A DNA stretch of 35,988 nt from Thermoplasmata archaeon (GCA_030040775.1 JASHTB010000021.1:1-35988), one strand, 5' to 3'. Numbered from the stretch's first letter, positions 18,152 through 29,400 are shown. The notes: generated by a model not told the origin, from the letters alone. Numbers and translations are program-made.

Positions 18152-19757
18152 GGGTCGCGACCTCCTTGCGAGCGATCGCGGCCCGGACCAGCGCCATGTA
18201 GAGCGGATGGGGGGCCTCGGGGCGGGAGAGGAACTCGGGGTGGAACTGGACCCCGACGAAGAACGGGTGGTTCGGCTCCTCGAGGACCTCGACGCGGCCG
18301 TCGACCGACGTTCCGGTGACGAGGAGTCCGGCCTCGCGGAACCGCTCGAGGTACTGCGGGTTGATCTCGAAGCGGTGACGGTGGCGCTCCCAGACCTCGT
18401 TCTTGCCGTACACGCTCGCGACCTTCGAACCCGGCGTGAGGATGACGCGCTGGGCCCCGAGGCGCATCGTGCCGCCGAGGTCGTTCAGGCCCTTCTGTTC
18501 CTCGAGGAGGCAGACGACCGGGTCCGGTCCTTCGGGGTCGACCTCGGTCGAGTTGGCATGAGGAAGGCCGAGGACGTTCCGCGCGAACTCGACCGCCTGC
18601 ATCTGGAATCCGTAGCAGACGCCAAGATACGGGATCCCCCGCGAACGCGCGGTCTCGATCGAACGGATCTTCCCCTCAACCCCCCGGGGGCCGAACCCGC
18701 CGGGCACGAGGAGAGCGTCGGAGCGCTCCAGGCGGGCGAGGAGGGACGGATTCCTCGGGATGTCCTCCGAGTCGTACCACTGAAGCCGGACCTCCACGCC
18801 GAGATGACCCTGGCAGTGGTGGAACGCCTCCGAATGGGACAGGTAGGCGTCTCGTAGCTCGGTGTACTTGCCGACGATCGCGACCTCGACCGACCCCTCG
18901 CATCGCCGGTAGGTCGTGAGGAACTCCTTCCAGGCGGCGAAATCCGGAGGGCGGTCGGGAAGTCCCAACAGGCGCGTGAGCTGGGCGCCGACCCCCTGAG
19001 CCTCGAGGACGAGCGGTACCTCGTAGATGATCGGCTGGTCCGGCACCGAGATGACCGCCTCGGGAGGGACGTCGCAGAAGAGCGAGATCTTCGCCTTGAT
19101 GTCCGGGGTGAGCGGGGCGGGGCCACGGGCGATGATGAGGTTCGGTCGAATCCCGATCGCCCTCAGCTCGCGGACGGAGTGCTGGGTCGGCTTTGTTTTC
19201 GCTTCGCCGACCGGACCGACGACGGGAACGAGCGTCGTGTGCACGAACGCCATGTGGCCCTCCCCGAGCTCGTAGGAGAGCTCCCGCAGCGCTTCGAGGA
19301 ACGGCATCGACTCGATGTCTCCCACGGTTCCGCCGACCTCGACGAGGATCACCTCGGCCCCGGCGGCCTGGGCGACCTCGCGAATCGTTCGCTTGATCTC
19401 GCCGGTGACGTGCGGGATGATCTGGACCGTGTTTCCGAGGTAGTCGCCGCGCCGTTCCTTTTCGATGACGGCCCGGTAGATCTTGCCGGTGGTCAGATTG
19501 TGCGTTCCGACCAGGCTCTGACCGAGGAACCGCTCGTAGGTCCCGAGGTCGAGGTCGGCCTCGGTCCCGTCGTCGAGCACGAAGACCTCCCCGTGCTGGT
19601 ACGGGTTCATTGTCCCCGCGTCGACGTTGAGGTACGGGTCGATCTTCAGGATCGTGACGGGGACCCCTCGGGCCTTGAGAAGGCGGCCGAGCGAGGAGGT
19701 GGTGATCCCCTTCCCCAGGCCCGAAATCACGCCTCCGCTCACCACCAGGACCTTCAT
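18123..19757 (-). CDS. pyrG: CTP synthase
   Basis: MKVLVVSGGVISGLGKGITTSSLGRLLKARG...KIDPYLNVDAGTMNPYQHGEVFVLDDGTEADLDLGTYERF; glutaminase GVCYGFQ and GVQFHPEF. Confidence 0.97.
   Translation of the reverse strand: MKVLVVSGGVISGLGKGITTSSLGRLLKARGVPVTILKIDPYLNVDAGTMNPYQHGEVFVLDDGTEADLDLGTYERFLGQSLVGTHNLTTGKIYRAVIEKERRGDYLGNTVQIIPHVTGEIKRTIREVAQAAGAEVILVEVGGTVGDIESMPFLEALRELSYELGEGHMAFVHTTLVPVVGPVGEAKTKPTQHSVRELRAIGIRPNLIIARGPAPLTPDIKAKISLFCDVPPEAVISVPDQPIIYEVPLVLEAQGVGAQLTRLLGLPDRPPDFAAWKEFLTTYRRCEGSVEVAIVGKYTELRDAYLSHSEAFHHCQGHLGVEVRLQWYDSEDIPRNPSLLARLERSDALLVPGGFGPRGVEGKIRSIETARSRGIPYLGVCYGFQMQAVEFARNVLGLPHANSTEVDPEGPDPVVCLLEEQKGLNDLGGTMRLGAQRVILTPGSKVASVYGKNEVWERHRHRFEINPQYLERFREAGLLVTGTSVDGRVEVLEEPNHPFFVGVQFHPEFLSRPEAPHPLYMALVRAAIARKEVATPVAPAPALA
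18160..18167 (-). promoter_or_regulatory. Shine-Dalgarno AAGGAGGT for aspS inside the pyrG 3' end
   Basis: Minus strand reads cgcAAGGAGGTcgcgacccCTGtcg; 8-nt spacing to the in-frame CTG at 18151-18149. Confidence 0.65.
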
Positions 19758-19860
19758 CGGCACGCTCCGCGGTCTCGTAGAAGACGGTGGGGATAAAGGC
19801 TGTGGCACGCGACGAAGGATGCGGGACGTCGAGCGTGCCGGAACGGGGTGGGGCAGCGGG

Positions 19861-20637
19861 TCAGAACGGGACCCGGCGTCCCGAGGGATCGCGGTGAAAC
19901 CTCCCGAAGTCCGGCACGCGCGCGAGGAGCTCGGAGGAGAAGACGGGACCGTCGGTACAGACGTGGAAGGGACCGAGGGCGCAGGCATCGCACATCCCGA
20001 GGGAGCACTTCATGTGGCGCTCCATCGAGCAGTAGACCGGCACGTCGCGGGACGCGGCGGCGTCCACCACCTTGCGCATCATCACCTCGGGGCCACACGT
20101 CCAGACGGCATCGAACCGCTCGTTCTCGAGGAGGCGGTCCGCGACGAGAGTGACGAAGCCGTGGACCCCGACCGATCCGTCGTCCGTCGCGACCTCGACC
20201 CGGGCTCCCATTCGTTCGAACCGGTCCCGGAACAAGAGCTCCGGGGCTCGCGTGGCGCCGAGCGCGACGACGACCGACGAACCTCCGAGCCGGGCCGCCT
20301 CGGCCGCCGGCGCCAGGACGGCGGCTCCCGAACCTCCGCCCACGACCAGGATGTGTCGAGGGGTGAGGTCGAACCGATTCCCGTACGGTCCCCGTACTCC
20401 GATCGGGGAGCCGGGGCGGATCGCTTGAACACGGCGGCTCGTGTCCCCCATGGCCTTCACGGTGATCCCCTTCGACGGACCGGTCGTGTAGGAGAGCGAC
20501 ATCGGCAGCTCGTCGTCTCCCGGGAACCATGCCATCACGAACTGGCCGGGCGCGGCGGCCGGCTCGAACGGAAAGCGAAGGGTGACGGTCGAGGGAGTCT
20601 CCTCCACTCGTTCCGTGACCCGGACGACCGTGCGCAC
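19861..20637 (-). CDS. pyrK: Dihydroorotate dehydrogenase electron-transfer subunit
   Basis: PGQFVMAWFPGDDELPMSLSY, HILVVGGGSGAAVLAPAA, CGPEVMMRKV, 2Fe-2S-type CSMERHMKCSLGMCDACALGPFHVCTDGPVF; TATA-like 'gctatatcgc' ~24 nt upstream of GTG 20637. Confidence 0.9.
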   Translation of the reverse strand: MRTVVRVTERVEETPSTVTLRFPFEPAAAPGQFVMAWFPGDDELPMSLSYTTGPSKGITVKAMGDTSRRVQAIRPGSPIGVRGPYGNRFDLTPRHILVVGGGSGAAVLAPAAEAARLGGSSVVVALGATRAPELLFRDRFERMGARVEVATDDGSVGVHGFVTLVADRLLENERFDAVWTCGPEVMMRKVVDAAASRDVPVYCSMERHMKCSLGMCDACALGPFHVCTDGPVFSSELLARVPDFGRFHRDPSGRRVPF

Positions 20638-20692
20638 GGACGGCGCTAGCGGGCCCGCGATATAGCGACTCGGTGGAATGGGCGAAGACCGA

Positions 20693-21622
20693 CTAGGCCG
20701 ATCGGTGCGCGACCCCAACCGCATCCTCGAGCCGCGCGTAGCCTAGGTCGTCCACCAGGCTCGAGAGCTCGCGCGCGAGGCGACCGAAGACCCCGACGCC
20801 TTCGAACGCCACGGCCGTACCGACCTCGACGGCTCGAGCCCCGGCCATGACGTACTGGAGCGCGTCCTCGGCCGTCATGATCCCACCGATCCCAATCACT
20901 GGGATCTTGACCTTCTCGAAGATCTGCCAGACGCAGGCGAGGCCGACCGGCTTGATCGCGGCGCCGCTCAGCCCTCCGATCCCGTGGGAGAGCACCGGGC
21001 GGCGAAGGTGCACGTCGATGGCGATTGCTCGCAGCGTGTTGATCGCGCTGACCGCAGCGGCCCCGGCGCGTTCCGCGGCCTGTGCGAGCGCCGCCGGATC
21101 GGACGTGTTCGGCGTGATCTTCGCAATGACGGGGATCTTAACGGCCCCCGCGACCGCTCGGACGATCTCCTCCACATCCTCCGGCGTCCCCCCGACCTCG
21201 GTGCCGAACCCTTCCGCGTGAGGGCAGCTCAGGTTCAGCTCGACCGCGGAGACTCCGGTTCTCGCCATCTGTGTGGCGAGACGCGCGAACTCCGCAGCGT
21301 CCCCCGCGAACACCGAGCCCACGATCGTGGCCCCGGCCCGCTGGGCTACCTCGATCTCCCGAGGGTACTCCTCGATCCCCGGATTCGGCAGGCCCATCGC
21401 GTTCAGCATCCCCCACCGCTCGTACGTCTCAATGGTAGGGTTCGGGTACCCCGCTCGCGGCAAGGAGCCGATCGACTTCGTGACCACCCCACCCGCGCCG
21501 GCCGCCCACGCGCCGGCGAGCGAGTCCCCGCTCTCACCCCAGATTCCCGAGGCGAGAAGGAACGGGTTCCTGAGCTCGAGTCCGGCGAATCGGACCTTTA
21601 GATCCGCCACGACGCAGCCCAC
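20693..21622 (-). CDS. pyrD: Dihydroorotate dehydrogenase catalytic subunit
   Basis: [78 protein letters not shown]. Exact start among alternative GTG codons uncertain. Confidence 0.93.
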   Translation of the reverse strand: MGCVVADLKVRFAGLELRNPFLLASGIWGESGDSLAGAWAAGAGGVVTKSIGSLPRAGYPNPTIETYERWGMLNAMGLPNPGIEEYPREIEVAQRAGATIVGSVFAGDAAEFARLATQMARTGVSAVELNLSCPHAEGFGTEVGGTPEDVEEIVRAVAGAVKIPVIAKITPNTSDPAALAQAAERAGAAAVSAINTLRAIAIDVHLRRPVLSHGIGGLSGAAIKPVGLACVWQIFEKVKIPVIGIGGIMTAEDALQYVMAGARAVEVGTAVAFEGVGVFGRLARELSSLVDDLGYARLEDAVGVAHRSA

Positions 21623-21630
21623 GGGGACGA

Positions 21631-21640
21631 AACTTAAATC
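21631..21640 (+). promoter_or_regulatory. TATA box for clpB (leaderless geometry)
   Basis: 'aacttaaatc' centred 30 nt before ATG 21666 in the short divergent pyrD/clpB spacer. Confidence 0.5.
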
Positions 21641-21665
21641 GGCTCGCCCGGATGGTTCTCGTCCG

Positions 21666-24271
<2,606 letters not shown>

Positions 24272-24275
<4 letters not shown>

Positions 24276-25213
24276 GCGCGGTCACGGTCGCCGTCGTCGG
24301 AGCGACCGACATAGCGAAGGAGCTGGGGAAGAAGGGAACCTCTTCCGACCTCACCCTGTTCAACCTGGTGCACGACGACCTTGCGGTCACGCTGGTCGAG
24401 CCGACCCAGTTCCCCGAGAAGATTCCGCCGCTCCTTCAGGCGATCGCGATGGCCGACCAGTGTCTTCTGGTCGTCACCGAGCTCTCCCGCCCCGTTGCGG
24501 AGACGATCGCGACGCTCGAGCTATCGGACGTCCCGACCACGCTCGTCCTCGGACCCGCGGTCGGGGAGACCGAGGTCGCCCGCGTCGTCAAGGGAGGACG
24601 CCTCTCGGCCTCGACACGGGTCCCATTGGACTTCCCTAAGCTCCGCGCCCTGGTCGAGGGGTGGTCCGTTCCGCAGCTCGCCGGACCGGTTCGCGTTCCG
24701 ATCGACCACGGGTTCCCGGTGAAGGGAGTCGGAGCGGTCGCGCTCGGCGTCGTCCGGCAAGGGACCCTAAGGGCCCACGACCGGCTTCGCCTGTACCCTG
24801 CGGCCAAGACGGCCGAGGTCCGCTCTGTCCAAGTCCATGAGGTCGACCGCAAAGAGGCCGTCACGGGGGAGCGCGTCGGAGTCGCCCTGAAGGGGGTGGA
24901 GGCGGACGAGCTGTGCCGGGGGCAGGTCCTCGCTCCCGAGGGCTCCCTCCGGGCAGAGACCGCGCTCGTGCTCGGCTCGTTCGAGCGATGTCGGTACTAC
25001 CGGGGGGACGCGGGGCCGGGAGCCCAGCTCCACCTCTCTCTCGGGCTTCAGGCAACCCCGGTCGTCCTGGACGAGCTCTCTTCGTCGACGACCCGGGTCA
25101 CGGCGGACCGCCCGGTCGCCTTCGGACCCGGAGAGCCGGCGTATCTGCTCGACCTCTCCGTGGGAGCCGGGCCGCGGATCTTCGGCCGGGCCCGGACGCT
25201 TCCTGCGGGGTAG
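24272..25213 (+). CDS. SelB/EF-Tu-like protein with degenerate G domain (aSelBL-like)
   Basis: [28 protein letters not shown]...[34 protein letters not shown] followed by EF-Tu-like beta-barrel [35 protein letters not shown]; no GxxxxGK[ST], DxPG or NKxD; ATGA overlap with clpB. Confidence 0.72.
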
Positions 25214-25254
25214 ACGGCACCGGAATTCGGCGGCGTCCCGGCGGGCCTTCCGGA

Positions 25255-26460
25255 CTAGGCGAACATCGTGACGGATTCCTTGCGGAGCTCTTCCTCGCCG
25301 ATCACCTTCTCGATGGCTCGGTCGAAGTCCGCCGCTGTCACGCTGTCCCGCTCCTCTCGGATCGCCCACATCCCCGCTTCCGTGCAGATCGCGCGGATGT
25401 CGGCCCCGGTGGCTCCCTCGCACCGTCCCGCGAGCGCCTCGAAGTCGACGCTCTCCCGGATCGCCATCCCGCGGGTGTGGATCTTGAAGATCTCCGAACG
25501 GCCCTGGAAGGTCGGCACGGGGACCTCGATGATCCGGTCGAAGCGGCCCGGGCGCAAGAGCGCGTCGTCCAGGATGTCCGGTCGGTTCGTGGCGGCGATG
25601 ATCTTGACGTTCGAGAGCGGCTCGAACCCGTCCATCTCGGCGAGCAACTGCATCAGCGTCCGCTGGACCTCGCGGTCCCCGCTGGTGGCGACCTCGAGTC
25701 GCTTCGCCCCGATCGAGTCGACCTCGTCGATGAAGATGATCGTTGGCGCCTTCTCGCGGGCGAGCTGGAACAGCTCGCGGACCAGACGGGCCCCCTCGCC
25801 GATGTACTTCTGGACGAGCTCGGAGCCGACCAGGCGCACGAACGTCGCGTTCGTGTGATGAGCGACCGCCTTCGCAATCATCGTCTTCCCCGTGCCGGGC
25901 GAGCCGATGAGAAGGACGCCCTTCGGCGGGTCGACCCCAACCTTCTTGTAGAGCTCAGAACGAAGGAGCGGGTACTCGACCGCCTCCCGGATCTCCCGGA
26001 TCTGGTCGGCGAGCCCGCCGATGTCCGGGTAGGAGACGTTTGGCTTGTCGACGATCTCGCTCGCGGTCACGAGCGGGTCGAGCGAGGCCGGGAGAACCCC
26101 CATAACGGCGAGGGTCTGCTTGTTGAGGGCGACGCGACTGCCGACCGTGATCTTGCCGTGCTCGACCGTCTCGGCGGAGTTCACGACGAAGTCGGGACCG
26201 GTCGACGATTTCACAATCACGCGACCGTCGGTCAAAACGTCCCGGACGCTCCCGACGATAAGGGGAGGATAGCGCAGCCGGTCGAGCTCGGTCTTGAGCC
26301 GCTTGACCTCCCGCTGGAGCCGGAGAATCTCGGCCTCCATGTAGTGGCGTTCGCTCTCGACTCGCTTGATCGCTTCCGCGAGCTGGGTGTTCCGTAGCTC
26401 GAGGAAGTTCACCCGGTCGAACGTCTCATGCGACGCCGCAGGCACCTCCGGATCGCTCAT
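25255..26460 (-). CDS. pan: Proteasome-activating nucleotidase (PAN)
   Basis: N-terminal coiled coil, OB domain (VIVKSSTGPDFVVNSAETVEHGKITVGSRVALNKQTLAVMGVLP), VSYPDIGGLADQIREIREAVEYPLL, GSPGTGKTMIAKAVAHHTNATFVRLVGSELVQKYIGEGARLVRELF. Confidence 0.95.
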   Translation of the reverse strand: MSDPEVPAASHETFDRVNFLELRNTQLAEAIKRVESERHYMEAEILRLQREVKRLKTELDRLRYPPLIVGSVRDVLTDGRVIVKSSTGPDFVVNSAETVEHGKITVGSRVALNKQTLAVMGVLPASLDPLVTASEIVDKPNVSYPDIGGLADQIREIREAVEYPLLRSELYKKVGVDPPKGVLLIGSPGTGKTMIAKAVAHHTNATFVRLVGSELVQKYIGEGARLVRELFQLAREKAPTIIFIDEVDSIGAKRLEVATSGDREVQRTLMQLLAEMDGFEPLSNVKIIAATNRPDILDDALLRPGRFDRIIEVPVPTFQGRSEIFKIHTRGMAIRESVDFEALAGRCEGATGADIRAICTEAGMWAIREERDSVTAADFDRAIEKVIGEEELRKESVTMFA

Positions 26461-26554
26461 GCTCTCCAGTACGACCCCCCGGGGCGGAGTGACGGAAATC
26501 TAAGAACATGGCCGCTTATAAGTAATCGTTACTCGAACGGTAACCGAGGCGCCG

Positions 26555-27463
26555 ATGGGGAAGCCGGCCGAGCGGTTCGCTCGCGCCGTCGCGCCCGGCC
26601 ACGTCACCGGGGTCTTCGAGCCACGGTCGACTTCGCGCGACCCCCGGGCTCGGGGTTCGGTAGGAGCCGGTATCGTGCTCGAGCTCGGAGTCCGTGCGAC
26701 CGCACGGTACCGGCCGGGAGGACCACGTCGGCTTCGCCTCTCGAGCGACGTCGGCGTTCCGCTTCCGATTTCGGAGGAGACGGCCCGGCGGCTGTTCTTC
26801 GCGGACGAGGGCACGCTCTCGGTCCACCTTGCGCACGAGCTTCCGATCGGCCAGGGGTTCGGGACGAGCGCGGCCGGGGCGACCGCCACCGCGCTCTCCG
26901 TCGCCTCCCTCTTCCGGATCCCTCGGCGCCGGGCCCTCGAGGTCGCGCACCTCGCCGACCTGTTCGGCGGTGGCGGACTCGGTGGCGTCGCGGCGATTCT
27001 GGGGGGCGGCTTGGAGGTGCGACGTCGACCGGGGATCCCGCCGTTCGGGAGCGTGGTCCACTCCGCGTTCCGTTCGCCGATCTTTGTCGGCTTCGTCACC
27101 GGACCGATTCCCTCCCCCTCTGTCCTGACGAACGACTCGATCCTCCGACGGATTCGGGCGGCCCACTCCGCGTGGGCCCTCCTCGGGGACCGGCCATCGC
27201 CGGAGGCCCTCTTCGGTGCGAGCGAGCGGTTCACGGACCGGGTCGGGCTGAGCTCTCCCCGGCTCCGCGCTACGCTCGCCGGCTTACGTCGCCGGGGAGC
27301 CTGGGCGGCGCAGGCGATGTTCGGGGGGAGTTTCTTCGCTCTTCCCCGGAACAGAGCGGCCCGAACCGCGATCGCGGACTGGCTCGAGTCTCAGCGGGTC
27401 CGCGCGGTCGAACTCCACGCCGCCCGGCACGGCGCCCGGTGCGTACGCGGACGAGGGTCGTGA
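26555..27463 (+). CDS. Pantoate kinase (GHMP family)
   Basis: FARAVAPGHVTGVFEP, GIVLELGVRATARYRP, LPIGQGFGTSAAGATATALSVA (GHMP motif), HLADLFGGGGLGGVAAILGGGLEVRRRPG. Confidence 0.87.
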   Translation: MGKPAERFARAVAPGHVTGVFEPRSTSRDPRARGSVGAGIVLELGVRATARYRPGGPRRLRLSSDVGVPLPISEETARRLFFADEGTLSVHLAHELPIGQGFGTSAAGATATALSVASLFRIPRRRALEVAHLADLFGGGGLGGVAAILGGGLEVRRRPGIPPFGSVVHSAFRSPIFVGFVTGPIPSPSVLTNDSILRRIRAAHSAWALLGDRPSPEALFGASERFTDRVGLSSPRLRATLAGLRRRGAWAAQAMFGGSFFALPRNRAARTAIADWLESQRVRAVELHAARHGARCVRGRGS

Positions 27464-27510
27464 CCCAGTAAGAGCCGGTCATCTTCTCTTACGTCGGTCG
27501 CTCCGCCGCA

Positions 27511-27520
27511 ACGCTTTTAG
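27511..27520 (+). promoter_or_regulatory. TATA box for rpl10e
   Basis: 'acgcttttag' centred 30 nt before ATG 27546. Confidence 0.45.
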
Positions 27521-27545
27521 CGAAGGGGTCGTCTCCGCCGCGCCC

Positions 27546-28052
27546 ATGACACGGAAGCCGGCTCGCATGTACCGCAAGGTCGAGGGCCAGGTCTACACTC
27601 GGCGCGAGTACATGGGCGGGGTCCCGAACTGTCGGATCACGCAATTCGACACGGGGAACCTCAAGGAGGAGTTTCCGCTCACGCTCACCCTCGACACCGA
27701 GGAAGCGGCTCAAGTTCGGGACATCGCGCTCGAGGCCGCACGGGTGAGCGCCGTCCGCGTGCTCGAAAAGAACGCCCCGAACGAGTTCCACCTCAAGGTC
27801 CGGCGCTATCCCCACCAGGTTCTGCGCGAGCACAAGATGGCGATGGGGGCCGGAGCGGACCGTATCTCCGACGGCATGCGGCGGGCCTTCGGTAAGCCGG
27901 TCGGGCATGCCGTTCGCGCCGAGATCGGCACCGCCCTCCTCACGGTCTACACCACCTCCGCTCACCTCGCCGACGCGCGGGAGGCGCTGCGGAAGGCGTC
28001 GCACAAGCTCCCGGTCCCGACGCGGGTTATGGTGACGGAGCGGGCTTCGTAG
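27546..28052 (+). CDS. rpl10e: 50S ribosomal protein L10e/L16 (uL16)
   Basis: MTRKPARMYRKVEGQVYTRREYMGGVPNCRITQFDTGNLKEEFPLTLTL...FHLKVRRYPHQVLREHKMAMGAGADRISDGMRRAFGKPVG. Confidence 0.97.
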   Translation: MTRKPARMYRKVEGQVYTRREYMGGVPNCRITQFDTGNLKEEFPLTLTLDTEEAAQVRDIALEAARVSAVRVLEKNAPNEFHLKVRRYPHQVLREHKMAMGAGADRISDGMRRAFGKPVGHAVRAEIGTALLTVYTTSAHLADAREALRKASHKLPVPTRVMVTERAS

Positions 28053-28500
28053 CCGGCGTCCTCACGACCAGGACCGGACAGGGGGCCCGGTTGATGAGCG
28101 CCGTGGAAACGCTCCCGAGCAGGATCCGTCGGGCCGTCGAGAGCCCTCGCGAACCCACGACAAGCAGGTCGGCGGGATGGCGCTCGAGGTGAGCGAGGAT
28201 CTCGTCGACGACGACCCCCTCGTCGCAGAGACCGGTCACGTTCGATACCCCCGCCTCTTCGGCTCGGTGCACGGCCGCTTCGACGATCTCGCGGTAATGG
28301 CCGATCTCGCTCTGCGGAACGGCCGCCGGGACGTACGGCTCGGTCGTCGAGACGTAGACCGGCGGGAGCGGCGCGATCGCGAGCACGGTGAGGCTCCCGT
28401 CGTAGTGGCGGGCGAGGTCGATCGCGGCGTCCAGGGCCGCGCCGGCGTTCGGTGAGCCGTCGGTCGCGACCGTGACCCGTCGGAACAGGCCCTCGGCCAT
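28027..28500 (-). CDS. Universal stress protein (UspA family)
   Basis: FRRVTVATDGSPNAGAALDAAIDLARHYDGSLTVLAIAPLP...ADLLVVGSRGLSTARRILLGSVSTALINRAPCPVLVVR. Confidence 0.92.
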   Translation of the reverse strand: MAEGLFRRVTVATDGSPNAGAALDAAIDLARHYDGSLTVLAIAPLPPVYVSTTEPYVPAAVPQSEIGHYREIVEAAVHRAEEAGVSNVTGLCDEGVVVDEILAHLERHPADLLVVGSRGLSTARRILLGSVSTALINRAPCPVLVVRTPATKPAPSP

Positions 28501-28588
28501 CGTTCCACGAACCAGCGCACGGTACAAGGAAGTTGTGGCAGCAATGCAATCATTTTTAACCGACAGGCCACCTCTTCACGCTGGACAG

Positions 28589-29140
28589 GTGCTTCCCTTG
28601 GCCCCCGTGTGCAGCAACTGCGGCGCGACCGACTTCGTCTGGGTGAACGAACTCAAGACCGGCACGCTCGGGGGCGGATCCCTCTCGCTCCGGTCCCGAG
28701 GTGAGCTCGCGCTCGGCACCCGCGTCTGCCGATCGTGCGGCCACGCCGACCTGTTCCTCAAAGACCCATCGATCCTGCGGATGCCGCACACCTGGAAGCC
28801 CGGCGAATTCGTCCCGATCCCGGCGCGACCGTCTCCGGTCCCCTCCTCTCCAACCGCCTCCTCTCCCCCTCCTTCCCCCTCGGCCCCCGCCCCGATGACT
28901 CCACCCCCCACACCGAGACCGGCCGCAGCGGTCGAGGCTCCGGCGCCCTCGACGGCCGCGCCCGCACCGTCTCCCCCGGCCCCGAATCCCGGACCGAACG
29001 AGGTCTCCCGACCGACCCCCGAACCGCCGGCCGTCCCGGACGCTGCCTCCGCCTCGCCGGCACCTTCCCCTCCTCCCTCGGCCGCAACACCGGCTGGCGC
29101 GAAGAAATCGACGCGGCGCAAGTCCAGCAAATCGAAGTAG
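28589..29140 (+). CDS. Zinc-ribbon protein with long Pro/Ala/Ser-rich linker and basic C-terminus
   Basis: CSNCGATDFVWVNELKTGTLGGGSLSLRSRGELALGTRVCRSCGHADLFLKDPS zinc ribbon, then PAPSPPPS-type linker, tail KKSTRRKSSKSK. Start at GTG 28589 inferred from a TATA-like 'catttttaac' at 28551-28560 (listed ATG 28544 lies upstream of it). Confidence 0.7.
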   Translation: MLPLAPVCSNCGATDFVWVNELKTGTLGGGSLSLRSRGELALGTRVCRSCGHADLFLKDPSILRMPHTWKPGEFVPIPARPSPVPSSPTASSPPPSPSAPAPMTPPPTPRPAAAVEAPAPSTAAPAPSPPAPNPGPNEVSRPTPEPPAVPDAASASPAPSPPPSAATPAGAKKSTRRKSSKSK

Positions 29141-29297
29141 ACCGTCTGCTCCCGGTCCGACGAACCTCGTCCACCGCCAGGTAGAGAGCGTCTCCCGTCA
29201 CCGTCGACGCGGCTCGGACCTTCCCCCGTCGCACCACCGGTGGCGGCCAGGCGGAAAATTCAGTCCAAATCGTCCGGGGGACCGGCCGCCCCGTGGA

Positions 29298-29400
29298 TAG
29301 CGGGGCATGGATTTGAACCATGGATCTACGGGTTATGAGCCCGTCGGGATTTCAGGACGGCCGGCGCTCCCGGCCGTTTTCCTGACTACCCTACCCCGCT
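29298..29400 (-). tRNA. Initiator tRNA-Met (CAU), intron-containing; CCA not encoded
   Basis: Minus strand AGCGGGG TA GGGTAGTCAGGAA[28-nt insert]ATCCC G ACGGG CTCATAA CCCGT AGATC CATGG TTCAAAT CCATG CCCCGCT A; perfect acceptor, anticodon and T stems; A1-U72 and GGG/CCC anticodon-stem pairs are initiator hallmarks. Confidence 0.95.
29351..29378 (-). other. 28-nt D-loop tRNA intron with bulge-helix-bulge motif
   Basis: CAGG-AAA-ACGGCCGG-gagcg-CCGGCCGT-CCTG-AAA-TCCC: 4-bp central helix (CAGG/CCTG), two 3-nt bulges (AAA/AAA), 8-bp distal helix; excision yields a 75-nt tRNA with a normal D-loop. Confidence 0.85.

Noticed and set aside
16949-18857. Long plus-strand ORFs over aspS/pyrG (262 and 471 aa)
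   Set aside because: Antisense shadows of AspRS and CTP synthase.
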